From positions 1-34,711 of the forward strand of contig JAGRFX010000018.1 of NCBI GenBank assembly GCA_020445805.1: a stretch of 34,711 nucleotides of DNA. Direction: 5' to 3'. The stretch is from Rhodocyclaceae bacterium. GTDB taxonomy: Bacteria > Pseudomonadota > Gammaproteobacteria > Burkholderiales > Rhodocyclaceae. Within the stretch, counting starts at the first letter, position 1. Each line of letters begins with the position of its first letter. The position numbers were made by a program, and so were the translations under genes. A model generated the notes under the pieces. It ran no database searches, was not told the DNA's origin, and was given only the letters and a program-made list of their open reading frames with translations. Positions 1 through 8,174 of the stretch are shown here, piece after piece.

Positions 1-1245
1 GCGTTCGATGTTTTCGAGTACGACGATAGTGTTGTCCAGGGTCATGCCGATGGCAAAAGCCACGCCGGCCATGGAAATGACATTGATGGTGCGTCCGGTC
101 AGTTGCAGACCGATCAATGCAGCGATGGTGCACAGCGGCAGACCGACCACGGCGATCAATGTGCCCGGCAGCGAGCGCAGGAACAGATACAGCACCAACG
201 ACGCCAACGCCGCGCCTATGGCCAGGTTTTGCCAGACGTTGGCCAGCGAATCCTCCACATAACGGACGTCGTCCGAGGTCAGATAGATCTGCATGCCGAC
301 GGGTGCCAACACATCGCGATTGAGTTCATCCAGCACCGGCAACATGCGCTGCTTGATGTCGATGACATTGGAACCACTTTCGCGCCGAACCGAGAGGCTC
401 AAGCCAGGTTGGCCATTAGCGAACGAAAGCTGGCGTATTTCCGAATGATCGGCACGAACTTCGGCAACATCGGTCAAACGAATCAGTGTGCCGGCGCGTT
501 CATCGATGATCAGTTGCCTGAGATCATCCAGATCGTCGAAACGACCCACCGTGCGCAGCAGGTAGCGGCGCTTGCCGCTGTCGATGTCGCCACCCGAGAT
601 GTCCCGGTTGCGGGCCCGCAGCGCGTCGCGGACCTCCATCAGCGACACCCCGCGCTCGGCCAGCAGGCGCGGATCGACGAAGACCTGGGCCTGGCGCTCG
701 ATGCCGCCCCAGATGCGCACCTCCGAGACCCCGTCGATGCGCTCCAGCGGCGTGCGGATGCGCTCGTCCAGGAAGTCGTTCATCTCCTCCATGCGCAGTC
801 CGCGGGGGTTGCCCTCGACCGGCTGGACCCGGAAGAACATGAAGGAATTGGAGGAGAAGGAGCTGGTGAAGACGCGCGGCTCGTCCACGTTCTCGGGATA
901 GGAGGAGACCTGCGCGAGGGCGTTGGCGACGCGGATCAGTGCGTCGTTGATGTCGGTGCCGAAGGGAAACTCCAGCTCCACCCGGGCGCTGCCGGTGCTG
1001 GCGCTGGAGAGCATGCGCTGAACCCCGGTCACGTTGCGCAGGTAGCGCTCCTGCTCGATCAGGATCTCCTTTTCCACATCCTGGGGCGTCGCACCGGGCC
1101 AGCTGGTGCGGATCGAGATCGTGCGGACCTCCAGGTCCGGGATCATCTGCACCGGCACCCGCAGGAGCGCCATGATGCCGAACAGGCATACCACCAGGAT
1201 GCCGACGGCGAGCAGGGTGCCGCGGCGGACGATGGCCTCGAACAT
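1..1245 (-). CDS. RND efflux permease (HAE1-type), N-terminal 415 residues, cut by window edge
   Basis: Inner-membrane, proton-driven permease of a tripartite efflux pump. The visible part starts MFEAIVRRGTLL, followed by a first membrane helix and the large periplasmic loop (PN1/PN2). It contains the porter-domain stretches FPFGTDINDALIRVANAL and VNPRLL-like VDPRLLAERGVSL. The stretch ends inside membrane helix 4 at GMTLDNTIVVLENIER, the site of the proton-relay Asp of AcrB-like pumps; here it reads D-N rather than D-D. The family is about 1020-1040 residues, so about 60 % lies beyond base 1. It follows the adaptor gene in the same operon. Base composition changes inside the gene: bases 1-540 are about 57 % GC and 541-780 about 72 % by hand count. 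Substrate unknown. Confidence 0.93.
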   Translation of the reverse strand, partial: MFEAIVRRGTLLAVGILVVCLFGIMALLRVPVQMIPDLEVRTISIRTSWPGATPQDVEKEILIEQERYLRNVTGVQRMLSSASTGSARVELEFPFGTDINDALIRVANALAQVSSYPENVDEPRVFTSSFSSNSFMFFRVQPVEGNPRGLRMEEMNDFLDERIRTPLERIDGVSEVRIWGGIERQAQVFVDPRLLAERGVSLMEVRDALRARNRDISGGDIDSGKRRYLLRTVGRFDDLDDLRQLIIDERAGTLIRLTDVAEVRADHSEIRQLSFANGQPGLSLSVRRESGSNVIDIKQRMLPVLDELNRDVLAPVGMQIYLTSDDVRYVEDSLANVWQNLAIGAALASLVLYLFLRSLPGTLIAVVGLPLCTIAALIGLQLTGRTINVISMAGVAFAIGMTLDNTIVVLENIER

Positions 1246-1265
1246 CGCTCAGGGGACTCCGCCGC

Positions 1266-2348
1266 TCATCGCTCGGCGACGATCCGCAGGGGCTGCCCGT
1301 CACGCAGCCGCTCGTTGCCCCGGACGATCACCCGGTCACCGGCCTGGAGGCCGTCCCGGATGCCGACCCGGTCCCCCAGCGCGCCGGCCATGTTCACGCT
1401 GCGCCGGCGGGCGATCACCTTGCCGTCCGCGGACGCCTCGGCCAGCCATACCTCCGCCTGGCCGTCGGGGCTGCGTACCACCGCGTCCCGCGGGACCGAC
1501 AGCCCGGCGTCCCGCGAGGGCAGGGCGAAGCGCACATGCACCGACATGCCGGGCGCGATCCGCTCGTGGGCTGTCTCGAGCAGGATGCGCACGAGGAAGG
1601 TGCGGGCCACCGCGTCGCCCACCGGCACCCGGGTATCCACGTGCCCTGCCAGTCGCACCCCCGGCAGCGCGTCCGGCAGGATGGTCACCGGGGCCCCGGG
1701 CTCGACGGCCGCGAAGCGCTCCTGCGGCATCTGCACGTCGACCCGCAAGGGCGTGAGCGCCACCAGTTCGAACAGGGCGTCGCCGGTATCGACCCATTCG
1801 CCGACTTCCGCCATGCGCTGGACGATCACGCCGTCGAAGGGCGCCATCACCCGGTGGCGCGCGATCCGCTCCCCGGCTTCCTTCAGTTGCGCCTCGAGGC
1901 GCTGGGCGGCGGCGCGGGCGATGTCCACCTCGGCCTGGCTCGCCGCCAGGCGCGTCTCCGGCAGGAAGGCCCGGTCCACCAGCGAGCGGTTCTCGCCGTG
2001 CAGGCGATCGGCCTCGCGCGTCCGCGCCCGGGCCTCGGCCAGTTGGGCTTCGTCGCGCTCGCGGGCCAGGCGTGCGAGGGTATCGTCGAGTTCGAGCAGG
2101 ACCTGTCCGGCCTGGACGCGGTCGCCCACGTCCACATGGAGGCGGGCCACCAGACCGCCCACCCGCGGCGACAGCTCGGAGCGGCGCTGGGCGGTGATGC
2201 TGCCGGTCAGGTCGAGGGACTGCACCGCCGGCGTCGCAGCGAGCGCAACGACTTCCACCGGTGCCGCGGACTCGGCCGGCGACGGGGTGGGGCAGGCCAG
2301 CGCCACGAGCGTGGCGAGGGACGCTGCGATGCGGGGCAGAGGGGGCAT
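1266..2348 (-). CDS. RND efflux periplasmic adaptor subunit (membrane fusion protein)
   Basis: Periplasmic adaptor that bridges the RND permease downstream to an outer-membrane channel. It has an N-terminal signal sequence with a hydrophobic run ending around ALACPTPSPAES. A barrel-sandwich/lipoyl half-motif follows (VGGLVARLHVDVGDRVQAGQ), then a Glu/Arg/Ala-rich coiled-coil hairpin (LARERDEAQLAEARARTREA). The second lipoyl half (APFDGVIVQRMAEVGEWVDTG), the beta-barrel and the membrane-proximal domain complete it. The length of 360 residues is usual. I chose the ATG at 2348; an in-frame GTG at 2369 would add seven residues, and neither has a strong ribosome site. The permease starts 20 bases after this stop, so the two form one operon. 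The Cys in the leader does not sit in a good lipobox, so lipidation is uncertain. Confidence 0.92.
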   Translation of the reverse strand: MPPLPRIAASLATLVALACPTPSPAESAAPVEVVALAATPAVQSLDLTGSITAQRRSELSPRVGGLVARLHVDVGDRVQAGQVLLELDDTLARLARERDEAQLAEARARTREADRLHGENRSLVDRAFLPETRLAASQAEVDIARAAAQRLEAQLKEAGERIARHRVMAPFDGVIVQRMAEVGEWVDTGDALFELVALTPLRVDVQMPQERFAAVEPGAPVTILPDALPGVRLAGHVDTRVPVGDAVARTFLVRILLETAHERIAPGMSVHVRFALPSRDAGLSVPRDAVVRSPDGQAEVWLAEASADGKVIARRRSVNMAGALGDRVGIRDGLQAGDRVIVRGNERLRDGQPLRIVAER

Positions 2349-2456
2349 GAAAGGGCGGACCAGCCTCACGGGCCAGGGGTTTCTGAACTTTGCGCATCTT
2401 AACCTTTGCGTCCGCTCGGAGCCTCCGGTAACCCCTTGCGCGACCCTGGACTGAAA

Positions 2457-2469
2457 AGGGTTGTACCCT
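2457..2469. promoter_or_regulatory. Short inverted repeat in the divergent efflux/DUF3014 intergenic region
   Basis: AGGGT-TGT-ACCCT is a perfect 5-bp inverted repeat with a 3-bp centre. It lies 31 bases before the DUF3014 start and 109 bases before the adaptor start. It may be an operator, but it is short enough to be chance. Confidence 0.2.
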
Positions 2470-2500
2470 GTCGCCGTTCCAAGCGTCGGCGAGAGGCATC

Positions 2501-3328
2501 ATGAAATCGGTGATTGCGATGGTGGTGGTGGTGCTGGCCGTGGTGGCCGGGTGGTTCGTGTTGCGTCAGCCGCCACCGTCGCCGACGCTGGCGGGTACGC
2601 CGCCCCCGGCCCAGCAGGTATCGACCCCTGAGCCTCGAGAGCCGGCCGAACCCGAGGTGAAATTCCCGATCGAGCAGGTTGCCGACGGCGCTGCAGCGCC
2701 GGCGCCGGCCGGTGGACCGGGCGCAGCGGCCCCCGCCGAAGCCGTGCCCGAGCTCGAAGAGAGCGACGGGGCGGCGTCCGCCTGGGCCGAGGCCTCGGTC
2801 GGAGAGGCCACGGTCAAGGCGCTGCTCCCCGAGCATCTCGTCCGACGGGTGGTCGCCTCCGTGGACAACCTGTCCCGCGAGCGCGTCTCGCCGCGTCTGT
2901 GGCCGGTGGCCACGGCCAAAGGCCTGCCCGAGGTCACGCGCAGCGAGCAGGGCCTGTTCCTGGCACCCGTCAACGCCCGCCGCTACGCGACCTATGTGGC
3001 CATGGCCGAGTCGGCCGACGTGGACGCGCTGGTGGCGGGCTACAAGCGCCTCTATCCGGTCTTCCAGCAGGCCTACCGGGAGCTGGGCTATCCGACCGGC
3101 AACTTCAATGACCGCCTGGTGGCCGTGCTGGACCACCTGATCGCCGCGCCCGAGGTCGAGGGACCGATTCCGCTGGTGCAGCCCAAGGTGATCTACCAGT
3201 TCGCCGACCCGGAGCTGGAGGCCCTGTCTGCGGGTCAGAAGATGATGGTGCGCATGGGGCCGGACAACGCCCGGCGCATCAAGGCCCGTTTGCGGGTGAT
3301 CCGCCAGCGCCTGGTCGGGCAGCGCTAA
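2501..3328 (+). CDS. DUF3014 family membrane-anchored protein
   Basis: A 275-residue protein of unknown function. It has one N-terminal membrane anchor (residues about 4-22, very Val-rich), then a Pro/Ala/Glu-rich low-complexity stretch (about 23-100). The globular part matches my memory of DUF3014: LLPEHLVRRVVASVDNLSR, RYATYVAMAESADVDALV, YKRLYPVFQQAYRELGYP and a C-terminal VIYQFADPELEALSAGQK. The low-complexity part suggests a periplasm-spanning tether with the domain held away from the inner membrane. The ATG is preceded by GAGAGGC at good spacing. It is divergent from the efflux operon and ends 16 bases before the convergent MFS gene. Function unknown. Confidence 0.85.
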   Translation: MKSVIAMVVVVLAVVAGWFVLRQPPPSPTLAGTPPPAQQVSTPEPREPAEPEVKFPIEQVADGAAAPAPAGGPGAAAPAEAVPELEESDGAASAWAEASVGEATVKALLPEHLVRRVVASVDNLSRERVSPRLWPVATAKGLPEVTRSEQGLFLAPVNARRYATYVAMAESADVDALVAGYKRLYPVFQQAYRELGYPTGNFNDRLVAVLDHLIAAPEVEGPIPLVQPKVIYQFADPELEALSAGQKMMVRMGPDNARRIKARLRVIRQRLVGQR

Positions 3329-3344
3329 GGGACAGGGGGGGCGG

Positions 3345-4583
3345 TCAGGCCGCCAGGGCGGCGGTGGGGGGCGCGTCCTTGCGCGGGATGGCCCGCAGCC
3401 GCAGCGAAACCAGCAGCACGGCACCCATCGTGCAGGCGAGCATGGCCACCACGCCGGGCCAGGCGCCCATGGTCCAGGCCAGGCCGGTGCTGCTGCCGAG
3501 CACGCTGCCACCCATGTAGTAGCTGGAGAGGTAGATGGCAGCCGCCAGGGCCCGCTGCTCGCCGGCGCGCCGGCTCACCCAGCCGCTGGCGATGCTGTGG
3601 GCGCCGAAGAAGCCGAAGGTGAACAGGGCCAGCCCGGCGACGATGGGCAGCAGGTGATCGGCGAGGGTCACGAAGAGGCCGCCGGCCGCGACGCTGATCA
3701 TCACCCACAGCACGTTGCGGCGCCCGATCCGGTCGGCCAGCCGCCCCGCCCAGGCCGAGGCCCAGCTGCCGATCACGTACATCAGGAAGATCGCGCCGAG
3801 CCAGGCCGGGCTGAGCCCGAAGGGGTCGGCGACGAGGCGGAAGCCCAGGAAGTTGTAGAACCCGACAAAGCTGCCCATCAGCAGGAAGGCGGTCACAAAG
3901 AGCCAGGGCAGGCCCCGGTCGCCATAGACGCTGCGGATGTCGCGCCACAGGGCGGGCAGGGCGATGCTGCGGCGCCGGAAGTGGTGCGACACGGGCAGCG
4001 CACGCCAGAACACCAGGGCGGCGATGGCGCCGAGGATGCCGAGGGCGGCCAGGCCGAACCGCCAGTCGGCGAGGTCGGTCAGCAGGGCCGAGATGAAGCG
4101 GCCGCTCATGCCCCCGAAGGCGTTGCCTGCGATGTAGAGGCCCATCGCACGCCCCTGGGCGCTTGGGGCGATCTCCTCGCCCAGGTAGGCCATGGCGGCG
4201 GCCGGCACGCCGGCGATGGCGATGCCCAGCAGGCCCCGCAGCACGAGCAGCTGGGTGAAATCGGTGACCAGGGCGGCCAGGGTCGCGAACAGCGCGGCGG
4301 CGACCAGCGACCAGCGCATCAGCTGCTGGCGGCCGAAACGGTCGGACAGGACGCTGGCCGGAATCAGCATCGCGGCCAGGGTGATGGTGCCGGCCGACAC
4401 GGACAGGCTGGCGGTGGCCGGCGCCACGCCGAAGACCTCGACCAGCAGCGGCAGGATGGGCTGGGTGCCGTAGAGCATGGCGAAGCAGGCGAAGCCGGCC
4501 ACGAAGAGGGCGAGGTTGGCCTTGCGATAGCCCTCGCTGCCGGCTTCCAGGGGTTGGGCTTCGGTGGCGGATATGGGGCTCAT
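3345..4583 (-). CDS. Major facilitator superfamily transporter (YnfM-like drug/sugar exporter type)
   Basis: A 412-residue inner-membrane carrier with twelve predicted membrane helices and short cytoplasmic ends, full length for the 12-TM MFS. The loop between helices 2 and 3 carries the MFS signature as SVLSDRFGRQQLMRWS, and a second copy after helix 8 reads GRLADRIGRRNVLW. The start (LALFVAGFACFAMLYGTQPILPLL) and the helix 4-5 region (GVPAAAMAYLGEEI) resemble the YnfM/AraJ-type exporter group. It is divergently transcribed from a LysR regulator 88 bases away, the usual arrangement for a regulator controlling a neighbouring exporter. Substrate cannot be told from sequence. Confidence 0.9.
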   Translation of the reverse strand: MSPISATEAQPLEAGSEGYRKANLALFVAGFACFAMLYGTQPILPLLVEVFGVAPATASLSVSAGTITLAAMLIPASVLSDRFGRQQLMRWSLVAAALFATLAALVTDFTQLLVLRGLLGIAIAGVPAAAMAYLGEEIAPSAQGRAMGLYIAGNAFGGMSGRFISALLTDLADWRFGLAALGILGAIAALVFWRALPVSHHFRRRSIALPALWRDIRSVYGDRGLPWLFVTAFLLMGSFVGFYNFLGFRLVADPFGLSPAWLGAIFLMYVIGSWASAWAGRLADRIGRRNVLWVMISVAAGGLFVTLADHLLPIVAGLALFTFGFFGAHSIASGWVSRRAGEQRALAAAIYLSSYYMGGSVLGSSTGLAWTMGAWPGVVAMLACTMGAVLLVSLRLRAIPRKDAPPTAALAA

Positions 4584-4626
4584 GGCCTCGGCCTTCGGGT
4601 TCGTGATGCGATATCCGGACGATAGG

Positions 4627-4654
4627 TTGATCGAAAGTGTCAGTCCAATATATT
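4627..4654 (+). promoter_or_regulatory. Candidate sigma-70 promoter for the LysR gene
   Basis: TTGATC and TATATT are separated by 16 bases and end 17 bases before the LysR start, in an AT-rich patch unlike its surroundings. Divergent LysR/target spacers usually also hold the LysR binding site. I could not single out one convincing T-N11-A box. Confidence 0.35.
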
Positions 4655-4671
4655 TTTCGCTATTGATTGAT

Positions 4672-5601
4672 ATGCGGAAGATATCAGTGGAACTCAGACA
4701 CCTGCGCTACTTCGTGGCCGTCGCCGAGGAGCTGAATTTCCGGCGGGCCGCCGAGCGACTGCACATCGGCCAGCCGCCGCTCTCGATCCAGATCCGCGCC
4801 CTCGAAGAGGAGGTGGGCGCCCAGCTGCTGGAGCGCACCAAGCGTCGAGTCGCGCTGACCGAGCCCGGGCGACGCTTCCTGGAGCGGGCCCGCGAGATCC
4901 TCGCGGCCACGGCGAACGCCACCGACGAGGCCCGTCGCGCGGCCCGGGGCGAGGTGGGCGTGTTGCGGATCGGCTTCACCTCCTCGCTGCCCTACGCGTC
5001 CACCCTTCCGGACCTGCTGTATGCCTACCGGGGCCGCTACCCGGAGGTGGAACTGCAGCTCAAGGAGATGTTCACCAACGACCAGCTGGCGGCGATCGCC
5101 GCCGGAACGCTCGACGTCGGGCTGGTCCGCTATGTGGGCGGGGATTTGCCGGGCGGTGTTGTGGTGCGCGAGATCGGCAACGATCCGCTGTGTATCGTGC
5201 TCGATGCCGGGCATCGCCTCGCGGAGCGGTCCGAGATCCACTTCACCGAACTCGCCGGCGAAGGCTTCATCAGTTTTCCGTCAGGGGTCGGGACCGGCCT
5301 GCCTGACATCCTGCGGCGGCTGTGCCGTCGGGCCGGCTTCGCGCCCCGCATCGTCCAGACCGCGAGGGAAGCAACGACCCAGGTCGCCCTGGCAGGTGCC
5401 GGGCTGGGCCTGGCGCTCCTGCCCGCGCCGCTGTCGTGCATCCGGCTGCCGCGCGTGCGTTTCATCCCGGTGGTGGACGAAGACGCACGCTTCGCACTGT
5501 CGGTGGCCCTGCCGGCCCATGGCGGCTCGCCGCTGGTGGCGGCCTTCGTGCAGGTGCTGGACGGCCTGACCGCCGGCGATCAGGTCGCCGCGAACAGGTA
5601 G
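4672..5601 (+). CDS. LysR-family transcriptional regulator (next to MFS exporter)
   Basis: A 309-residue one-component regulator. The N-terminal winged helix-turn-helix covers residues about 5-65 (LRHLRYFVAVAEELNFRRAA, then LHIGQPPLSIQIRALEEEVG). A linker helix and the two-lobed effector domain follow (LRIGFTSSLPYASTLPDLL, GTLDVGLVR). The profile resembles the BenM/CatM/HcaR group. I used the ATG at 4672, where family similarity begins; an in-frame ATG at 4564 would overlap the divergent MFS gene and add 36 unrelated residues. The 3' end overlaps the convergent dioxygenase gene by 22 bases. It likely controls the divergent MFS gene; inducer unknown. Confidence 0.9.
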   Translation: MRKISVELRHLRYFVAVAEELNFRRAAERLHIGQPPLSIQIRALEEEVGAQLLERTKRRVALTEPGRRFLERAREILAATANATDEARRAARGEVGVLRIGFTSSLPYASTLPDLLYAYRGRYPEVELQLKEMFTNDQLAAIAAGTLDVGLVRYVGGDLPGGVVVREIGNDPLCIVLDAGHRLAERSEIHFTELAGEGFISFPSGVGTGLPDILRRLCRRAGFAPRIVQTAREATTQVALAGAGLGLALLPAPLSCIRLPRVRFIPVVDEDARFALSVALPAHGGSPLVAAFVQVLDGLTAGDQVAANR

Positions 5602-6362
5602 TTGTCGGCGGCCAGGGCGCCGCCGATCATCCCGCCGCCCAGATGATCCGGACGCGCCGCCCGGCCGGCCGCGCCCAGGGCGACGAAGAGCGGCAGGAAA
5701 TGTTCGGGGGTCGGATGGGCCAGCAGGGCGTTGGGTGCCTCGTCGGTCCAGGCCAGCAGGTCATCCCACTGGCCCGACATCAGGCGCTCGTGGGTCCAGT
5801 CGCGGAAGGCCTGGGTCATCGACCGCAGACGCCCCCGGTCCATGAACAGGTCGCGCAGGTTGTGGGTCATGTGGCCGGAGGCCACGATCAGCACGTTTTC
5901 GTTGCGCAGCTCGGCGAGGGCTTCCCCGACCGCCAGATGATGGTGTGCCCCCCGATCCGGCTGAACCGACACCTGGAGGACCGGCACGTCCGCCTCGGGG
6001 AAGAGGAAGAGCAAGGGAATCCAGGCGCCGTGGTCCAGCCCCCGGCGCGGATCGATGCCCGCCGCCAGTCCGTGGGCGCTCAGGCGCTGTTTGATCGATT
6101 CGGCCAGGTTCGGCTGACCGGCGGCCGGGTAGCGCAGACGGTACAGCTCGGCCGGGAAGCCCCCGAAATCATGGATGGTTTCGGGCCGTTCGCTGCCCGT
6201 GACCATGGGGATGTTGGTCATCCAGTGGGCCGAGACCATCACGATCGCGTCGGGCCGTTCGAGCCGGGGCGCCAGCGCGCGCCAGGCGACGCCGAGGTCA
6301 TCGGACTGGATGGCGGTCATGGGCGAGCCGTGGGACAGGAAGAGCACGGGTTGGGTGGTCAT
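5580..6362 (-). CDS. DODA-type extradiol aromatic ring-opening dioxygenase (YgiD/LigB family)
   Basis: A 260-residue class III extradiol dioxygenase. Members cleave catechol-type rings such as DOPA; the physiological substrate in bacteria is often unknown. Metal-binding and catalytic His are visible: H11 in LFLSHGSP, H46 in VSAHWMT, H111 in GLDHGAW, H164 in ASGHMTHN and H221 in PEHFLP. The motif order and length match YgiD. The ATG at 6362 has AGGACT seven to eight bases upstream; a longer reading adds 13 unrelated residues. It is downstream of doxX with a 65-base gap on the same strand, so probably one operon under the divergent LysR at 6979. The 3' end overlaps the convergent LysR gene by 22 bases. 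Confidence 0.92.
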   Translation of the reverse strand: MTTQPVLFLSHGSPMTAIQSDDLGVAWRALAPRLERPDAIVMVSAHWMTNIPMVTGSERPETIHDFGGFPAELYRLRYPAAGQPNLAESIKQRLSAHGLAAGIDPRRGLDHGAWIPLLFLFPEADVPVLQVSVQPDRGAHHHLAVGEALAELRNENVLIVASGHMTHNLRDLFMDRGRLRSMTQAFRDWTHERLMSGQWDDLLAWTDEAPNALLAHPTPEHFLPLFVALGAAGRAARPDHLGGGMIGGALAADNYLFAAT

Positions 6363-6427
6363 GGCTTGAGTCCTATTCGATCGGGGGCGATGGCGGCGCA
6401 CCGCCGGGTGCGCCGCGGGTCATGGCG

Positions 6428-6862
6428 TCAGGCAGCCTGGGGCATTGCCCGGGCCGGCACGACCGGCCGCTGGTCGAGGGCGAAGGCGCCGGCGCCCAGC
6501 AGCACCTGGGCGGCTGCGGCGATCACCAGGTAGGCCGGGTACTCCCAGCCCCCGTTGGGCGCGCTGAAGACCCAGCCGTTGCCGACATGGACGCTGAGCG
6601 CGCCCAGCAGGATCGGGAGCGAGGCCGCGGCCACCAGCCGGGTCCGGAACCCCACCACCAGTGCCAGGCCCGCCAGGACTTCGGCCGGGGCCACGATGTA
6701 GGCGGCAAATCCGGGCATGCCGACCGACTCGAAGAATCCGGCGGTCCCGGCCAGGCCGAAGACCAGGATCTTGAGCAGGCCGTGGGCGATGAACATGGTG
6801 CCGAGGGCGATGCGCAGCGTGGCGATGCCGTAGTCGCGAAGGGTGTCGTTGTGGGCTTTCAT
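6428..6862 (-). CDS. DoxX family membrane protein
   Basis: A 144-residue inner-membrane protein with four hydrophobic helices. The start TLRIALGTMFIAHGLLKI and the middle PAEVLAGLALVVGFRTRL are typical of DoxX/DoxD-like (YphA-type) proteins. Members are linked loosely to redox or quinone-related processes, but the biochemical role here is unknown. The ATG at 6862 is preceded by AAGGAGA seven bases away, a strong ribosome site that decides the start. It is the first gene of a probable doxX-dioxygenase operon, divergent from a LysR gene. The pairing of DoxX, a class III dioxygenase and a LysR is a common proteobacterial arrangement associated with aromatic or quinone stress (inference). Confidence 0.88.
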   Translation of the reverse strand: MKAHNDTLRDYGIATLRIALGTMFIAHGLLKILVFGLAGTAGFFESVGMPGFAAYIVAPAEVLAGLALVVGFRTRLVAAASLPILLGALSVHVGNGWVFSAPNGGWEYPAYLVIAAAAQVLLGAGAFALDQRPVVPARAMPQAA

Positions 6863-6916
6863 GGGTTTCTCCTTGGGATCGGGGCGCGACCGTTGTCGCG
6901 ATGGAGACACTTTATA

Positions 6917-6935
6917 TATCCCTTTTTATGGGATA
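6917..6935. promoter_or_regulatory. Inverted repeat between divergent doxX and LysR genes (candidate operator)
   Basis: TATCCC-N7-GGGATA is a perfect 6-bp inverted repeat inside an AT-rich block of an otherwise GC-rich region. It lies 55 bases before the doxX start and 44 before the LysR start. The position and symmetry fit a LysR-type regulatory site or an operator overlapping both promoters. Confidence 0.4.
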
Positions 6936-6978
6936 AAGTGGCTGTCAGTTGAATGTCTGTTGTGAAAATAGGGACAAT

Positions 6979-7884
6979 ATGGATCGGCTTGAAGCCATGA
7001 AGGTGTTCTGTACCGTGGTCGAGGCGGGTGGCTTCGCCGCGGCCGCGGATCGCCTCGGCATTTCGACCTCGGCGGCTTCGCGCCATGTGGCCCAGCTCGA
7101 GGCCCACCTGAACGTCCGGCTCCTGAACCGGACGACGCGCCGCGTCAGCCCGACCGACGAGGGCTTCGCCTATTTCGAGCGCTGCATGCAGCTGCTGTCC
7201 GATCTGGAGGAGGCCGACTCGATGATCTCGGGCGGGGCTCACCTGCCGCGCGGGCGCCTGCGCCTGACGGCGCCCGGAGCGCTGGCCACCCTGCGGCTGG
7301 CGCCGGCCCTGGCCGCATTCGGCGAGGCGCATCCGGAAATCTCGCTGGATGTGGTCCTCTCCGAGAGCGTGGTGGACTTCATCGAGGAGGGCATCGACCT
7401 GGCCATCCGCGTCGGGCGGGTGGGCAGCAGCAACCTGGTGGCGCGGCGGATCGGCGGCGCACAGTTGATCGCGGCCGCCTCACCGGCCTATCTCGCACGC
7501 CAGGGGACGCCGGCCACGCCGGAAGACCTGGCCGGTCACGCCTGCCTGACCTATGCCCACGCGGCGAGTGGCAATGCCTGGCGCTTCCAGGACCCAGCCG
7601 GCGACAGCATGGAGGTGCGCGTGACGGGACGCGTCCATGCCAACAATGGGGTGTTGCTGGCCGAGATGGCGGCCGCTGGCTGCGGCATCACGATGGCGCC
7701 GGACTTCATCCTCGATCCGCTGCTTGCCGAGGGCCGCCTGGTGCCCATCCTGGCCGACTGGGCGCCGCCGCCCCTGCCGATCCATGCGGTCTATCCCTCG
7801 CGCCGCCACCTGTCGGCCAAGGTCCGCGCGATGAGTACCTTTTTGGCGGACTGGTTTCGCGCCTCGATCCCGGGGAGCACCTGA
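6979..7884 (+). CDS. LysR-family transcriptional regulator (next to doxX/dioxygenase)
   Basis: A 301-residue LysR regulator of the CrgA/AaeR/DsdC-like group. It opens MDRLEAMKVFCTVVEAGGF with helix-turn-helix to residue about 60 (LGISTSAASRHVAQLEAHL). The effector domain reads GRLRLTAPGALATLRLAP and FIEEGIDLAIRVGRV. The start at 6979 was chosen because MDRLEAMKVF is the usual beginning; an ATG at 6949 adds ten residues without family similarity. It is divergent from doxX across a 116-base spacer holding an inverted repeat, and probably regulates doxX and the dioxygenase. These CrgA-like regulators often respond to electrophiles or quinones; that is an inference here. Confidence 0.9.
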   Translation: MDRLEAMKVFCTVVEAGGFAAAADRLGISTSAASRHVAQLEAHLNVRLLNRTTRRVSPTDEGFAYFERCMQLLSDLEEADSMISGGAHLPRGRLRLTAPGALATLRLAPALAAFGEAHPEISLDVVLSESVVDFIEEGIDLAIRVGRVGSSNLVARRIGGAQLIAAASPAYLARQGTPATPEDLAGHACLTYAHAASGNAWRFQDPAGDSMEVRVTGRVHANNGVLLAEMAAAGCGITMAPDFILDPLLAEGRLVPILADWAPPPLPIHAVYPSRRHLSAKVRAMSTFLADWFRASIPGST

Positions 7885-8174
7885 AGTCCGTCGGCATGTT
7901 CCGGCCGGTCGTCTGCCTGGCTGCTGCCGGCCGGTGGTGCAGCCGAAAGCCTCGTGTACGATGTTGCTCAGGTGCGACACGTGGACCTCACCCCCGGTCC
8001 GTCGGAGGCCAATCCGTCAGGCATGGGCGATCGTCGGCAGGTAATGTGTCTCCGACCTTGTCGGATTCGCGCTGCAGTAACAGTTTGTCTTAAGCTTACG
8101 CCTTTGCGCACAGCAACATCCCGTCGCCCGAGAGGTACTGACCAGTCGCGCGCGGGGGAGACGATCGGATTGAC
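7885..8174. other. 290-base intergenic stretch with no convincing gene
   Basis: It lies between two same-strand genes. It holds two CCGGCCGG palindromes about 26 bases apart near its left end, too weak to call a terminator. An AT-richer segment around 8080-8100 (TTGTCTTAAGCTTACG) may hold the promoter of the LysM lipoprotein gene. Short open frames here look like chance. Confidence 0.4.

Noticed and set aside
103..2454. Long plus-strand open frame of 783 codons across the efflux genes
   Set aside because: It is antisense to the RND permease and adaptor, with Arg/Gln/His-rich, non-protein-like composition. The minus frame has clear family motifs.
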